Positions 8,553 to 16,327 are shown, counted from the first letter of the stretch. The stretch: 37,306 bases of DNA from a bacterium (GCA_021791295.1 JAJYWW010000040.1:1-37306); one strand, 5' to 3'. A program made the numbers and translations. Notes: generated by a model not told the origin, from the sequence alone.

Positions 8553-10283
8553 CTACCTCGATAAATTAAAATAAACTTGAGGATCTATCTCGCCTGCAAG
8601 CAATTTTTCAAATGCCTGCGTTTTTAAAGATTTAAATCCCGATAAATTCATTAAAACGGATTCTAAATAAGACTGCTTAAGCAATAAATTTAAGTCTTTA
8701 TATATTTCTTCTTTTACCGCCTCGTTAAACTCGGCAATTTCTATAAGCGGTTTTCTTTTATCGTATCCGGTTCCGCCGCACCTATCGCAGGTTTTTTCAC
8801 CTCTTACGAAAACTGCACCGATATATTCGACATCTTTAAAATCCGCAGCCATATTCACAAATTTTTCCGTATTCTTATTGCCGTTATTCTCTTTTATGTT
8901 CATTCTATACGCCGTTTCGGCGGTAAACCGCAAGTCCTGCATAAGAGCTTTTTTGTAGATAGAGGGGAGTTCTTCAAAATATATCCTTTTTTTGCATTCC
9001 GTACATAACGGATTATACAGCCTTTGCGCCGTTACTAATCTTAATACCGAAAATAGCTGAACGACGTCTATATTTAAAGATTTAAATCTTCCGAATATCG
9101 ACAATGACGAATTAGCGTGAAGCGTGGTAAGAACGAGATGTCCCGTTTCTGCGGCGATAAGCGCATGTTTTGCGGTAATTTCGTCCCTTATTTCTCCTAT
9201 CATCATTATATCCGGCTCGCTTCTCAACATAACCCTGACGGCTTCGGGATATCCAAAATCTTCAGATATATTCATCTGCGTTATATTCGATTCGCGTAAT
9301 TCTATTTCTACCGGATCTTCTATTGTCAAAATCGTACCTTTTTTCTGAGATAACAGTTTAAGCATTGCATAAAATGTAGTAGTTTTCCCGGAACCGGTAG
9401 GTCCGGTAGCTATAATAAGTCCGTTTGGATGTATATAAGATTTTTTGAGCAATTCGGCTCTTTCTTCCGTAAAACCTATCGATTCAAAGTCGAATACTTT
9501 ATTTAAACCGTGAATTCTCATAACCGCTTCAAAAAGCATTAGTTCTTTGTCGAGCTTTGACGAAATAGGTAAAAATGCAACCCTAATGCTAACCTTTAAT
9601 CCCTTATAAAAATTTGAAACAAAAATAAATTTTGCGTCTAATCCTTCGCCTTTTTTTAAAGTAACCTGGCAACTTGCGGCTATAATATTTATTATCCTCT
9701 GACCAGACTCTAAACTAAGGGCTCTTATGTTTTCCTGATAAATTTCTCCGTCCATAATAATCATGTAAAAATTTTCCGTTCTTTTTATCCTTAAATTAGG
9801 CGACCCTTTTAATAACGCGATTTCAATCGCTTCATTTAAAATTTCTTTTTCTGAAAACTCTTTATTGCTAATAAATATCTTGCTTAGCGCTTCGTAAATT
9901 TTGCTTTTCGTGGAAATAGCTATTTTATAAGATTTAAGATGTTCGTCGAAAGCCATTTTTTCCGATAAAGAAGATGTAATTTCATTGCAAACTATATAGC
10001 AGACACCGTCTTTTTTTGCTATTACGGCTGGAATATCGTATAGCAGGGCAAAACCAAAATATTCGTTTTCCTTTTTATCTATATGAAACGAATTTAAATC
10101 GCCGAAAAATTCTCTGCCTGAACTGCCTGCGGTATAAAGAGCTATATCTGCATCCGTAACATAACCGCAGTCGGTTAATATTTCGCCCAACCTTTTTTTG
10201 CCTATAGACTGCATAAACAGCGCGTCTCTTAGCTGTTCTTCGGTAAGCTTTCTTTTAGATATAAAATATTCGCCGATTTTCAT
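8553..10283 (-). CDS. PilB/GspE-type assembly ATPase
   Basis: This 576-aa hexameric secretion ATPase has an N-terminal GspE_N/MshEN-like domain (residues 1-60, containing LTEEQLRDAL and GEILTDCGYV). Walker A is GPTGSGKTTTF (about 294-304), the Asp box is TIEDPVEI, Walker B is IMMIGEIRDE (about 359-368) and the His box is TGHLVLTTLHANSS (about 380-393). A zinc site is made by two CxxC pairs (Cys427/430 and Cys499/502) that are unusually far apart, about 70 residues. It powers pilin assembly at the platform. No retraction ATPase gene is present in the window, as in type II secretion and some MSHA-like systems. Confidence 0.95.
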   Translation of the reverse strand: MKIGEYFISKRKLTEEQLRDALFMQSIGKKRLGEILTDCGYVTDADIALYTAGSSGREFFGDLNSFHIDKKENEYFGFALLYDIPAVIAKKDGVCYIVCNEITSSLSEKMAFDEHLKSYKIAISTKSKIYEALSKIFISNKEFSEKEILNEAIEIALLKGSPNLRIKRTENFYMIIMDGEIYQENIRALSLESGQRIINIIAASCQVTLKKGEGLDAKFIFVSNFYKGLKVSIRVAFLPISSKLDKELMLFEAVMRIHGLNKVFDFESIGFTEERAELLKKSYIHPNGLIIATGPTGSGKTTTFYAMLKLLSQKKGTILTIEDPVEIELRESNITQMNISEDFGYPEAVRVMLRSEPDIMMIGEIRDEITAKHALIAAETGHLVLTTLHANSSLSIFGRFKSLNIDVVQLFSVLRLVTAQRLYNPLCTECKKRIYFEELPSIYKKALMQDLRFTAETAYRMNIKENNGNKNTEKFVNMAADFKDVEYIGAVFVRGEKTCDRCGGTGYDKRKPLIEIAEFNEAVKEEIYKDLNLLLKQSYLESVLMNLSGFKSLKTQAFEKLLAGEIDPQVYFNLSR

Positions 10284-10455
10284 ATAACTAAAAAGTGAAT
10301 AAAATTTATTATTGATTTATTTTTTATATTTTTCTCGTTCGCTTATAAATCTTTACACATCTTTACTTTTATACGCCTATATGTCTAAACTAAAACTCGG
10401 CTATAAATTTTTATTTTTATGCTTATTTTACTGCATGCCTTTAATAAATTTAGCT

Positions 10456-12183
10456 TTATCTGATTATTTTAGGCGTCAGCATTATAAGCAGGTCTTCTTT
10501 TTCATCAGTATCGTTTACAGATTTAAAAAGATCGCCAAACAGCGGGATTTTAGACAATATAGGAATCCCATACGTATTTTTAACTTTATCCGTCGTTAAT
10601 ATTCCTCCTACAAGTATAGTAGAACCCGATTTTACGTTTACGGTATCCGAAAAACTTTTCGATTCTATTACCGGATTACTGAAACTTTCCCCGCCGATTG
10701 CAAAAGACTGATAGCTTGTAATTGAATTATCTATAAGACTTAAGGTTACGGACACAGAATTATTCTTAAAATTTATATGCGGAGTAAAAGATATAGAAAG
10801 TCCGGTTTGAACCTGCGATATAACAGGATAAGTTTCCGTCTGCGACAAACTGAGCGCCATAGTCTGAATACTTGAAACATATGGAGTTATGGTGCCGGAC
10901 GATATAAGCCTCGTTTGTCCGTCCATTAAAACAAGCCTTGGCTGCGATATAACATTAACCGCCCCCTGAGTCCTCAAGGCGTTTAAAATTGCGCTGTTGC
11001 TTCCCGAACCGTTAAAACCTATATACGGCGCATTAGAAATATTGTTTGAAGACGCAAGCCGAGCCGAAACCGATAAAGAATCCGCCCCGAAAACATTAGA
11101 TTTAAAAGCCTGATTGAATAATAAATTCCAGTTTATTCCCGCTTGAAATCCTTTGTTCAGACTTACGTCTATTACCTCGACTTTTAAAAACACCTGTTTT
11201 GAAAGAAACTTATTTATTCTTTTTATATAACCCGCAACCTCGTTTACGTTTGAAACCCTGTCTTTAACCCATATCAATCCGTCTTTCGGATTAATAAAAT
11301 ATTTTCCGTTTTTAGTTAACATTTCTTTTATATTTCTTGAAATTATAGAATACAGGCTGTCCGATTCCGACAGCGTAAGCGACAGAGAACCCGAAGGATT
11401 GCCGGAATTACCGCCGCTACTGCCGGAATTACCGTTTACGCCGGAGTTTATTAAACCGGACGGTAAAGAGTTTGAAGCCGAAGTTTCAGAATTTCCGCCT
11501 GCAATACCCATACCGCTACCTTCCGGCATTTCTTGAGTATTTCCGTTATTAATCCCGGAATTAACGCCTCCCCCTTCTCCCATACCGCTCATGCCTACAG
11601 TCGAAGAAAAAGCAGATAATAGGTCAGATACCGGAATATGAAATGTTTTTTCTTCTACGGCATAAACATAAAGCATTTTATTTTTATAATTGTAAGCAAA
11701 ACCGTTAGAAACCAAAAGTCCGTTCAAAACTTTATACAACGGAATATCTTTATAATATACTTCGTTCTTCAATTTATTCGGAAAACCGCTGTAAATTACA
11801 AAAGGAACTCCCGTTTCATGAGATAACGTCATTAAAGCGGATTTTACGCTTCCGTTTCCGGAAAGCGAAATTTTTTGCTTCAAAAAATAAGGCATATTCA
11901 TATTCATTTTAATTAAACTTTTTTTGCAGATTTCTCCGTTTATTTCTTTGCAACCCTTATTTTTATTAACTTTTACGGATAGACTATTTTCCTTTTTCCC
12001 ATCGAAATTAATATGTACTATTTCTGCTTTTTTAATTTTTATCCCGTATTTCTTGAGTAATCCGTTAAAACTGTTTTGATTCTTATTATAAGCTGCGCTT
12101 ACTTTGACTGATAAAACCATACCGATACTTGCAACTGCGGCAATAAACATAAATGCCGATAATTTTTTGTTTTTAATTTTCAT
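10456..12183 (-). CDS. Secretin (GspD/PilQ/MshL family), first gene of the operon
   Basis: This 575-aa outer-membrane channel begins with a signal peptide (about residues 1-31). An STN/N0-like domain follows (about 105-175, LSGNGSVKSALMTLSHETGV), then a Gly/Ser/Asn-rich linker (about 200-275), an N1-type domain (about 290-350) and the secretin core (about 355-575). The core includes NVISQPRLVLMDGQ, the C-terminal signature VKSGSTILVGGILTTDKV and IPLFGDLF, then LLIMLTPKIIR at the end. It resembles MshL-type secretins. No Shine-Dalgarno sequence is clear before the ATG. The operon promoter described at 12228-12305 lies directly upstream. The 172-nt gap to the ATPase gene holds nothing I recognise. 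Confidence 0.92.
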   Translation of the reverse strand: MKIKNKKLSAFMFIAAVASIGMVLSVKVSAAYNKNQNSFNGLLKKYGIKIKKAEIVHINFDGKKENSLSVKVNKNKGCKEINGEICKKSLIKMNMNMPYFLKQKISLSGNGSVKSALMTLSHETGVPFVIYSGFPNKLKNEVYYKDIPLYKVLNGLLVSNGFAYNYKNKMLYVYAVEEKTFHIPVSDLLSAFSSTVGMSGMGEGGGVNSGINNGNTQEMPEGSGMGIAGGNSETSASNSLPSGLINSGVNGNSGSSGGNSGNPSGSLSLTLSESDSLYSIISRNIKEMLTKNGKYFINPKDGLIWVKDRVSNVNEVAGYIKRINKFLSKQVFLKVEVIDVSLNKGFQAGINWNLLFNQAFKSNVFGADSLSVSARLASSNNISNAPYIGFNGSGSNSAILNALRTQGAVNVISQPRLVLMDGQTRLISSGTITPYVSSIQTMALSLSQTETYPVISQVQTGLSISFTPHINFKNNSVSVTLSLIDNSITSYQSFAIGGESFSNPVIESKSFSDTVNVKSGSTILVGGILTTDKVKNTYGIPILSKIPLFGDLFKSVNDTDEKEDLLIMLTPKIIR

Positions 12184-12227
12184 AATTTTTTTGTTTTTAA
12201 TTAAGTTAATTTTTTAAATATAATTCA

Positions 12228-12305
12228 ATTATATTTTTTTAATGTTTCCACATTATGACAATTTTGTTACATTTATATTAAATTTTTGTTAAATTTATGT
12301 TACAA
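12228..12305 (-). promoter_or_regulatory. Promoter and upstream element of the pilus/secretion operon, shared with yifB/comM
   Basis: Read on the minus strand: TTGTAAC, 7 nt, TAACAAAAATTTAA, 7 nt, GTAA, 5 nt, TTGTCATAAT, then a TATAAT -10 box at 12233-12228, which lies 22 nt after TTGTCA (12261-12256). The same boxes with identical spacing occur before yifB/comM at 25484-25407. The 22-nt distance is too long for a normal -35/-10 pair, so TTGTCA is more likely part of an activator site. The start of transcription would be near 12221, about 38 nt before the secretin ATG. Confidence 0.65.
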
Positions 12306-12501
12306 ATCAAGCAAGACTATAATAAAAATCTTTATTGAAAGGTTTTTTACATATATCTATGCAAAAATTTATGAGGATATTTTAATAGAATATAAAATGA
12401 CGATAAACGGTCAACTAAATTAAATATTGAATCTACAGATAAATTTTGTTCGGCGCTGCTCGATGTAAACTGTTTCTTTGTTTGGCTTAATGCGCGCTTT
12501 C
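12306..12501. other. Intergenic stretch with no convincing gene
   Basis: This lies between the operon promoter and the tRNA-Arg promoter. It has an open minus-strand frame of 65 codons (12347-12544) with no ribosome binding site and no recognisable product, which I treat as chance. I see no other structure here apart from the short tandem units that start at 12502. Confidence 0.5.
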
Positions 12502-12547
12502 GACGGAACGCACTTTTGACGGAACGCATTTCGATAAAACGCATTTC
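12502..12547. repeat. Three imperfect 15-16 bp tandem units before tRNA-Arg
   Basis: The units are GACGGAACGCACTTTT (12502-12517), GACGGAACGCATTTC (12518-12532) and GATAAAACGCATTTC (12533-12547). They end 5 nt before the -35 box of the tRNA promoter. They could be a protein-binding array or leftovers of integration; ACGCA also occurs in the 3' end of the tRNA gene. Confidence 0.6.
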
Positions 12548-12552
12548 GATAA

Positions 12553-12581
12553 TTGACAGAAATAGGTATAAATGGTATTAT
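12553..12581 (+). promoter_or_regulatory. Sigma70-type promoter of tRNA-Arg
   Basis: A perfect TTGACA (12553-12558) is followed by a 17-nt spacer and TATTAT (12576-12581). Transcription would start near 12588, about 25 nt before the mature tRNA. Confidence 0.8.
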
Positions 12582-12612
12582 TTATATATTAAAGATAATA
12601 CTATCCAATTAT

Positions 12613-12689
12613 GCGTTCATAGCTCAGATGGATAGAGCAACAGCCTTCTAAGCTGTGGGTCGCAGGTTCGAATCCTGCTGGACGCACCA
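12613..12689 (+). tRNA. tRNA-Arg (anticodon TCT)
   Basis: This is a complete cloverleaf. The acceptor stem is GCGTTCA/TGGACGC with one G-T pair, followed by discriminator A and an encoded CCA. The D arm is GCTC/GAGC. The anticodon stem is ACAGC/GCTGT with loop CTTCTAA, giving anticodon TCT. The T arm is GCAGG/CCTGC with loop TTCGAAT. It reads AGA codons. It marks the left edge of a gene-poor, remnant-rich stretch and is a plausible integration site. Confidence 0.97.
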
Positions 12690-12802
12690 TTTAAAACAAG
12701 GATTTGCGGTAGGTTTAAAATAGTTAATTTTTTCGACTGTGCACTAATTTGTGCAAAAAGATTTCTCTAAGACGCCGTCAGCAATCTGTTTAACAATTTG
12801 AT

Positions 12803-13250
12803 TTAAGCCTTCCTTTGCGATGTTATTGATAGTAATGCTTCAGTTTTGACCATCTGCGGGAAGAAAGAGCCGCTTCTGTCACGGGAATATCCATATTTCA
12901 ATCCGTATAAACGGCATGCGTTTATTAACACGGATTGAAATATGAAAGAGCCGGAATGGGTCTTTACGGTCTTGGTATTATAGCCGTTTCTTCTGTTGGC
13001 TTTGCCGGAAAGAGCGTCCTCGGCTATATGAGATTATACTTCGGCATATATTCTTTTGCATGCTTTGAAAAGCACTGCTTTTCAGCAAAAGAATATGAGG
13101 GCTGTTTCTACCGGTTCTTTTATTGGAGGGGTTAAAACTCCGTCTTCTCCGGTCGGATTTGACGGACATTAAATCTTTAACCGCCTGGTTAAAGTCGAAT
13201 GAGGAATTCTTCTTAAGTTCTTGGAAAATAGATTAGGTTCTTTGCTTCAT
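12803..13250 (-). pseudogene. Decayed N-terminal part of an IS256-family (mutator) transposase
   Basis: In sequence on the minus strand, with frame changes and stops, I read FQELKKNSSFDFNQAVKDLM, then PTGEDGVLTPPIKEPVETAL, then NRRNGYNTKTVKTHSGSF, then SRDRSGSFFPQMVK. These match, in order, the N-terminal third of IS256-family transposases ('GxDGxLTPLIKxLxExAL', 'NRxNGYxxKTxKTxxGSFxLxxPRDRxGSFxPQxVKK'). The start would be near 13250, with a stop codon about five codons later. The DDE catalytic part is missing. A 53-nt hairpin interrupts the frame at 12892-12944. This is a dead insertion sequence; terminal repeats were not identified. Confidence 0.8.
12892..12944. repeat. Nested hairpin inside the transposase remnant (MITE- or REP-like)
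   Basis: Perfect 15-bp inverted arms CATATTTCAATCCGT (12892-12906) and ACGGATTGAAATATG (12930-12944) enclose a second inverted repeat, ATAAACG/CGTTTAT (12907-12913 and 12919-12925). The element lies between the transposase segments KTHSGSF and SRDRSGSF, where the family normally has only a few residues, so it appears to be an insertion. Confidence 0.75.
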
Positions 13251-13277
13251 CTGCCAGTTTCCTTGTATAAGGTTAGA

Positions 13278-13454
13278 TTATACCGGAATATCTTTGCCGA
13301 ATACTTTAGATATATTTATTTTCCTTAAATATAAAGCTTCTATCGGGCTTGACGTTATAAAGCATTTAATATAATGCTTTAAATTTAAAACCTCACCAAA
13401 AACTTCCATATCGGAAAAGTCTATCTTGATTATCTTTCCGTATAGTGCTATATT
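13278..13454 (-). pseudogene. C-terminal gene fragment, possibly the TOBE domain of a molybdate/tungstate ABC ATPase
   Basis: An open frame of about 58 codons has no start codon at its 5' end. The readable part includes YGKIIKIDFSDMEVFGEVLN, then IKCFITSSPIEALYL. This resembles the small beta TOBE domain at the C-terminus of ModC/WtpC-type ATPases ('G-x-V..., vxxxITxxSxexLxLxxG'). Nothing upstream encodes the ATPase, so this would be a leftover. The name is tentative; that it is a coding remnant is more likely than its identity. Confidence 0.35.
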
Positions 13455-13496
13455 TTATTACATAGTCTTATTAATAAGAGTTTCGAGGTAAAATTA

Positions 13497-13981
13497 ATGG
13501 GCATAGAAAGTCTAAATGATGAAAAAATTAATGAACTTTTATCTATGCCCAAAAAAGTTATAAATAATAATATTCAATGGCACAAAAAGCCAGGTCATAA
13601 AGAAAAGAATTTTTTAGTTAAAAGTATGGACAATCGCCATAATTTTAAATTATATGTGAGACAAAATCTTGCTCCTACTATGAAAGATGATTTTTCATGT
13701 GGATTAAGTTGGCTTGCGCCGAGTGGTGAAACTATTACATTAATTAGATATAATGGAAAAAGTCATACCCACACAAACCATTTCGATAAACAAAAGTTTA
13801 TCTTTTCATGCCATATTCATAAAGCTACAGAAGAATATATTAATAAAGGGAAAAAATAGACGGGCATGCCAGAGATGCATCGGAAATTTATAGCAGCGTG
13901 GAAGGCGCCTTACATTGTCTCGTTAATGATTGTAAAATAAATGGAATTTTAACTGAACCCGATGAGCCTTATTTATTATAA
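13497..13981 (+). pseudogene. DUF6978-like gene with a frameshift in a run of A
   Basis: The first 120 codons read to a TAG at 13857. Immediately beyond, the -1 frame continues with DGHARDASEIYSSVEGALHC and on to ...EPDEPYLL, ending at 13981. Joined through the A run (13851-13856, one A short) this gives about 161 aa matching the DUF6978 pattern: RYNGKSHTHTNH, a CHIHKATEEYI motif, then the acidic C-terminal part. Its stop TAA overlaps the ATG of the next gene (TAATG), which shows that the long frame is the ancestral one. GAGG precedes the ATG at 13497. Function is unknown. Real inactivation, sequencing error and programmed slippage are all possible. Confidence 0.65.
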
Positions 13982-14760
13982 TGACTATACCCATAGAAAG
14001 GCTAAAAATAATGATTTGTGATGCACTTTGTGCCGATGTAAATATTTATCCAAAAGAAAATAATTCTTTCTTTATTGAGACCCCTTTTGCATTTAATGAT
14101 GGCGACACCTATTCTATTTACCTTCAACAATTACCGAGTGGCGGATTTCGTATTACTGATTATGGTCATACATTAATGCACTTAAGTTACGAAAATGATA
14201 TTGATAAATTTTATAAAGGCACAAGAAATAAAATTTTTGAGCAAATTATCAGCGAAATGAATTTAGAGGAAAAAGAGGGGGTATTTTATATGGATACGTC
14301 AAAAGAAGATATTGGATCCACTCTTTTTAGATTTGGCCAAGCAATTACTAAGATACACGATATTACCTTTTTAAATCGCTTCAGAGTAGAATCAACATTT
14401 TACGATGATTTAAAAGAATTTCTATTTAATATTGTTCCAAGCAATAATATTACGGAAAATTACATACAAGAAACAATGCCTAATGCTAAGGATTATCCTG
14501 TTGATTACCGTATTAAAGGAAAAGATTTACCTTTATTTGTTTTTGGTATTCCAAATAGAGACAAGGTTAGATTAACTACTATTATTCTAGAACATTTATT
14601 GCGAGAAAAGACCGAGTTTGATAACTTGTTGGTGTTTTCTGATCAAAGTACATTGCCAAGGAGCGACCTTGCAAGATTGTCGAATGTTGGAGGAGAGATG
14701 GTTGCATCGCTTGATGCACAAGATGATTTACGCCGTAAAATTTTAAAACGAGCAGCATAG
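13981..14760 (+). CDS. DUF1828/DUF1829-domain protein
   Basis: In this 259-aa soluble protein the N-terminal part (about residues 1-95) has the DUF1828 signature: IETPFAFNDGDTYSIYL, then GGFRITDYGHTL. The C-terminal part (about 150-255) matches DUF1829. The ATG overlaps the stop of the DUF6978-like gene, so the two were translated together and probably act together. Genes of this kind occur on mobile elements and next to toxin-antitoxin genes, but no biochemical role is known to me. Codons are less biased than in the neighbouring pilus operon, which fits acquisition by transfer (inference). Confidence 0.8.
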   Translation: MTIPIERLKIMICDALCADVNIYPKENNSFFIETPFAFNDGDTYSIYLQQLPSGGFRITDYGHTLMHLSYENDIDKFYKGTRNKIFEQIISEMNLEEKEGVFYMDTSKEDIGSTLFRFGQAITKIHDITFLNRFRVESTFYDDLKEFLFNIVPSNNITENYIQETMPNAKDYPVDYRIKGKDLPLFVFGIPNRDKVRLTTIILEHLLREKTEFDNLLVFSDQSTLPRSDLARLSNVGGEMVASLDAQDDLRRKILKRAA

Positions 14761-14824
14761 AAGATTATTAAAATTATAATTAATAGGTTATACCAATTGC
14801 AAATACAAACAGGAGATTTAAAGA

Positions 14825-15028
14825 ATGAAGATAGTATTGGAAATAAAAGATATCGAGAAAGCAAAAACCGTCATAAACTTTTTAAACCAGAATCCCTATA
14901 TAAAAATTAAAGATATCGAAAATATAAAGAAAAAGAAAAAAACATTCGATATGAGCCAGATGTTCGGATTATGGAAAAAAAGAACTGTTACAAAAGAAGA
15001 AATCAGGGAAAAGGCGTGGGGTTATTAA
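14825..15028 (+). CDS. VapB-type antitoxin
   Basis: This is a 67-aa protein with ribosome binding site AGGAGA 8 nt before the ATG. The C-terminal tail, MFGLWKKRTVTKEEIREKAW, is the toxin-wrapping segment common to antitoxins of PIN-domain VapC toxins. The N-terminal half is short and lysine/isoleucine rich, without a clear ribbon-helix-helix or AbrB signature. The toxin start follows after 1 nt, so the two are coupled. It should neutralise VapC and repress its own promoter. Confidence 0.8.
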   Translation: MKIVLEIKDIEKAKTVINFLNQNPYIKIKDIENIKKKKKTFDMSQMFGLWKKRTVTKEEIREKAWGY

Positions 15029-15029
15029 A

Positions 15030-15401
15030 GTGCTATTATGCGATACCGATGTAATGATAGAATTCTTCAAGGGAATCGTTTCTACAAAAAACATATTGGA
15101 AAACGATATCCTGCCCGAAAATATTGTCCTAAGTTCAATTACTGTAATGAAACTCTATTTCGGGGCTAAAAGCAAAAAAGAGCTTATTCTTATTAAAAAA
15201 TTTCTTTCGGCCTTTGAAATTTTAAAACTAAATGAAGAAATTACGGATCTATCCTTAAATTTAATAGAAATTTATTCCAAAAGCCACAGCCTTAAAATAC
15301 CCGATGCCTTAATCGGCGCCACATCCCTTTATTATAAAATAACCTTATTTACTTATAACAAAAAAGATTTTAATTTTATAAAGGAATTAAAGTTATACTA
15401 A
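15030..15401 (+). CDS. VapC-type PIN-domain toxin with one catalytic acid replaced
   Basis: This 123-aa PIN protein starts with GTG, 1 nt after the antitoxin stop. Three of the family's active-site positions are present: Asp5 (LLCDTDVMIEFF), Asp92 (IPDALIGA) and the C-terminal Asn110/Asp113 (TYNKKDF). The second conserved acid, Glu in the usual 'SSITVxEL' motif, is Lys41 here (SSITVMKLYFGA, codon AAA at 15150). VapC toxins cleave RNA using Mg2+ held by these acids. Loss of this Glu should weaken or abolish the activity, so the pair may be decaying. One G-to-A change would explain it. Confidence 0.85.
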   Translation: MLLCDTDVMIEFFKGIVSTKNILENDILPENIVLSSITVMKLYFGAKSKKELILIKKFLSAFEILKLNEEITDLSLNLIEIYSKSHSLKIPDALIGATSLYYKITLFTYNKKDFNFIKELKLY

Positions 15402-15444
15402 TATTTACACAAATAATAGCCAAAGTTTTAACATTAAAACCAAT

Positions 15445-15999
15445 ATGAAGGCTCATGCAATTATCGATAATAGTGAATTGCTTGAATTACTTGAAAAGTT
15501 GGGAATATGCTATAAAAGATATAAGCACCAACCGATATATAATGTTGCGGATGCAGAAAAATATGCAAAAAATATTGACGGCGCTCATTGTAAAAATTTG
15601 TTTTTAACAGACGCAAAAGGGAAACTATATTTGGCCGTTACATTAGAGAAAAAGAGAGTCGACCTTAAAGGCGTGTCAAAGCAAATTGGAGCTAAACGAC
15701 TATCATTTGCTTCGAATGATATATTAGAAGATGCACTAAATATTAAACCGGGCGGAGTTACACCTTTTGCTTTGATAAATGATATAAATAAGCATATTGT
15801 TGTGCTTTTTGACAAGGATATACTAAAGGAAAGAAAATTAAGCTTTCACCCGCTTGTTAATACTGAGACGATAACTATTAGTACAGAAGACATTTTGAAG
15901 TTTATAAATTACTGCGGGCATAAATTGATTTTTGTTGAGAATCCTTTAAAAGAATTAATGACCCCCGCCGGAAAAACAAGTCCGAAAAATAGGGTTTAA
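15445..15999 (+). CDS. YbaK/ProX-type aminoacyl-tRNA deacylase
   Basis: This 184-aa protein has the fold of bacterial prolyl-tRNA synthetase editing domains. It shows the conserved Lys in CKNLFL (about residue 52), the segment KLYLAVTLEKKRVDLKGVSK, the GGVTPFAL motif with the invariant Pro, and HPLVNTETITIST near the end, which is typical of the ProX/PrdX (ProXp-ala) group. These free-standing enzymes hydrolyse mischarged tRNA such as Ala-tRNA(Pro). No strong ribosome binding site is visible. It lies after vapBC without clear coupling and faces the PhzF remnant. Confidence 0.85.
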   Translation: MKAHAIIDNSELLELLEKLGICYKRYKHQPIYNVADAEKYAKNIDGAHCKNLFLTDAKGKLYLAVTLEKKRVDLKGVSKQIGAKRLSFASNDILEDALNIKPGGVTPFALINDINKHIVVLFDKDILKERKLSFHPLVNTETITISTEDILKFINYCGHKLIFVENPLKELMTPAGKTSPKNRV

Positions 16000-16021
16000 A
16001 ACAGAAAAAAATAACCGCCTT

Positions 16022-16255
16022 TTACAGCGGCAGATAAATATCTCCTTCCATAAATGTTACCGCATGCCGGATATGAGCACGCGGCCTTTTTCTTTTTCCA
16101 CACTGCATAATATTTCTCCGCCCCGCTTAGAAACCTGAACGGCTTTTAAAATGTTTTTGTTCAGCCTGTCTGCCCAGTAAGGGGCAAGTTCGCAATGTGC
16201 GGAACCGGTTACAGGGTCTTCCGGTATGCCGAATTTAGTCGCAGTTAGCTTAGAT
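16022..16255 (-). pseudogene. C-terminal remnant of a PhzF-family isomerase gene
   Basis: On the minus strand I read KFGIPEDPVTGSAHCELAPY, then a segment ending VSKRGGEILCSVEKEKGRVL and ISGMR. A one-base shift then gives VTFMEGDIYLPL and a stop at 16022. PEDPVTGSAHC and the RGGE/GRVxIxG motifs are diagnostic of the PhzF/YddE fold. The N-terminal two thirds are absent, and the DNA beyond 16256 no longer matches. The gene is both truncated and frameshifted. Confidence 0.8.
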
Positions 16256-16327
16256 TTTTATATTAATGACCGGGTGGATGAATTAATAGATTTTAAAAAC
16301 CCTGATGTTAATTGTTTAATAGTTTTA

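Noticed and set aside
10312..10599. Plus-strand open frame over the 3' end of the secretin gene
   Set aside because: Most of it is antisense to the secretin C-terminus, which has clear family motifs on the other strand.
12347..12544. Open minus-strand frame of 65 codons between the secretin and tRNA-Arg genes
   Set aside because: It runs through the tandem units, has no ribosome binding site and shows no recognisable protein pattern.
12935..13135. Plus-strand open frame of 66 codons
   Set aside because: The opposite strand carries recognisable IS256 transposase segments in order, so this frame is its shadow.
13851..13859. Programmed -1 frameshift in the DUF6978-like gene
   Set aside because: GGGAAAAAAT resembles a slippery site, but the zero-frame codons do not give a clean tandem slip, and other A-run breaks nearby make a simple indel more likely.
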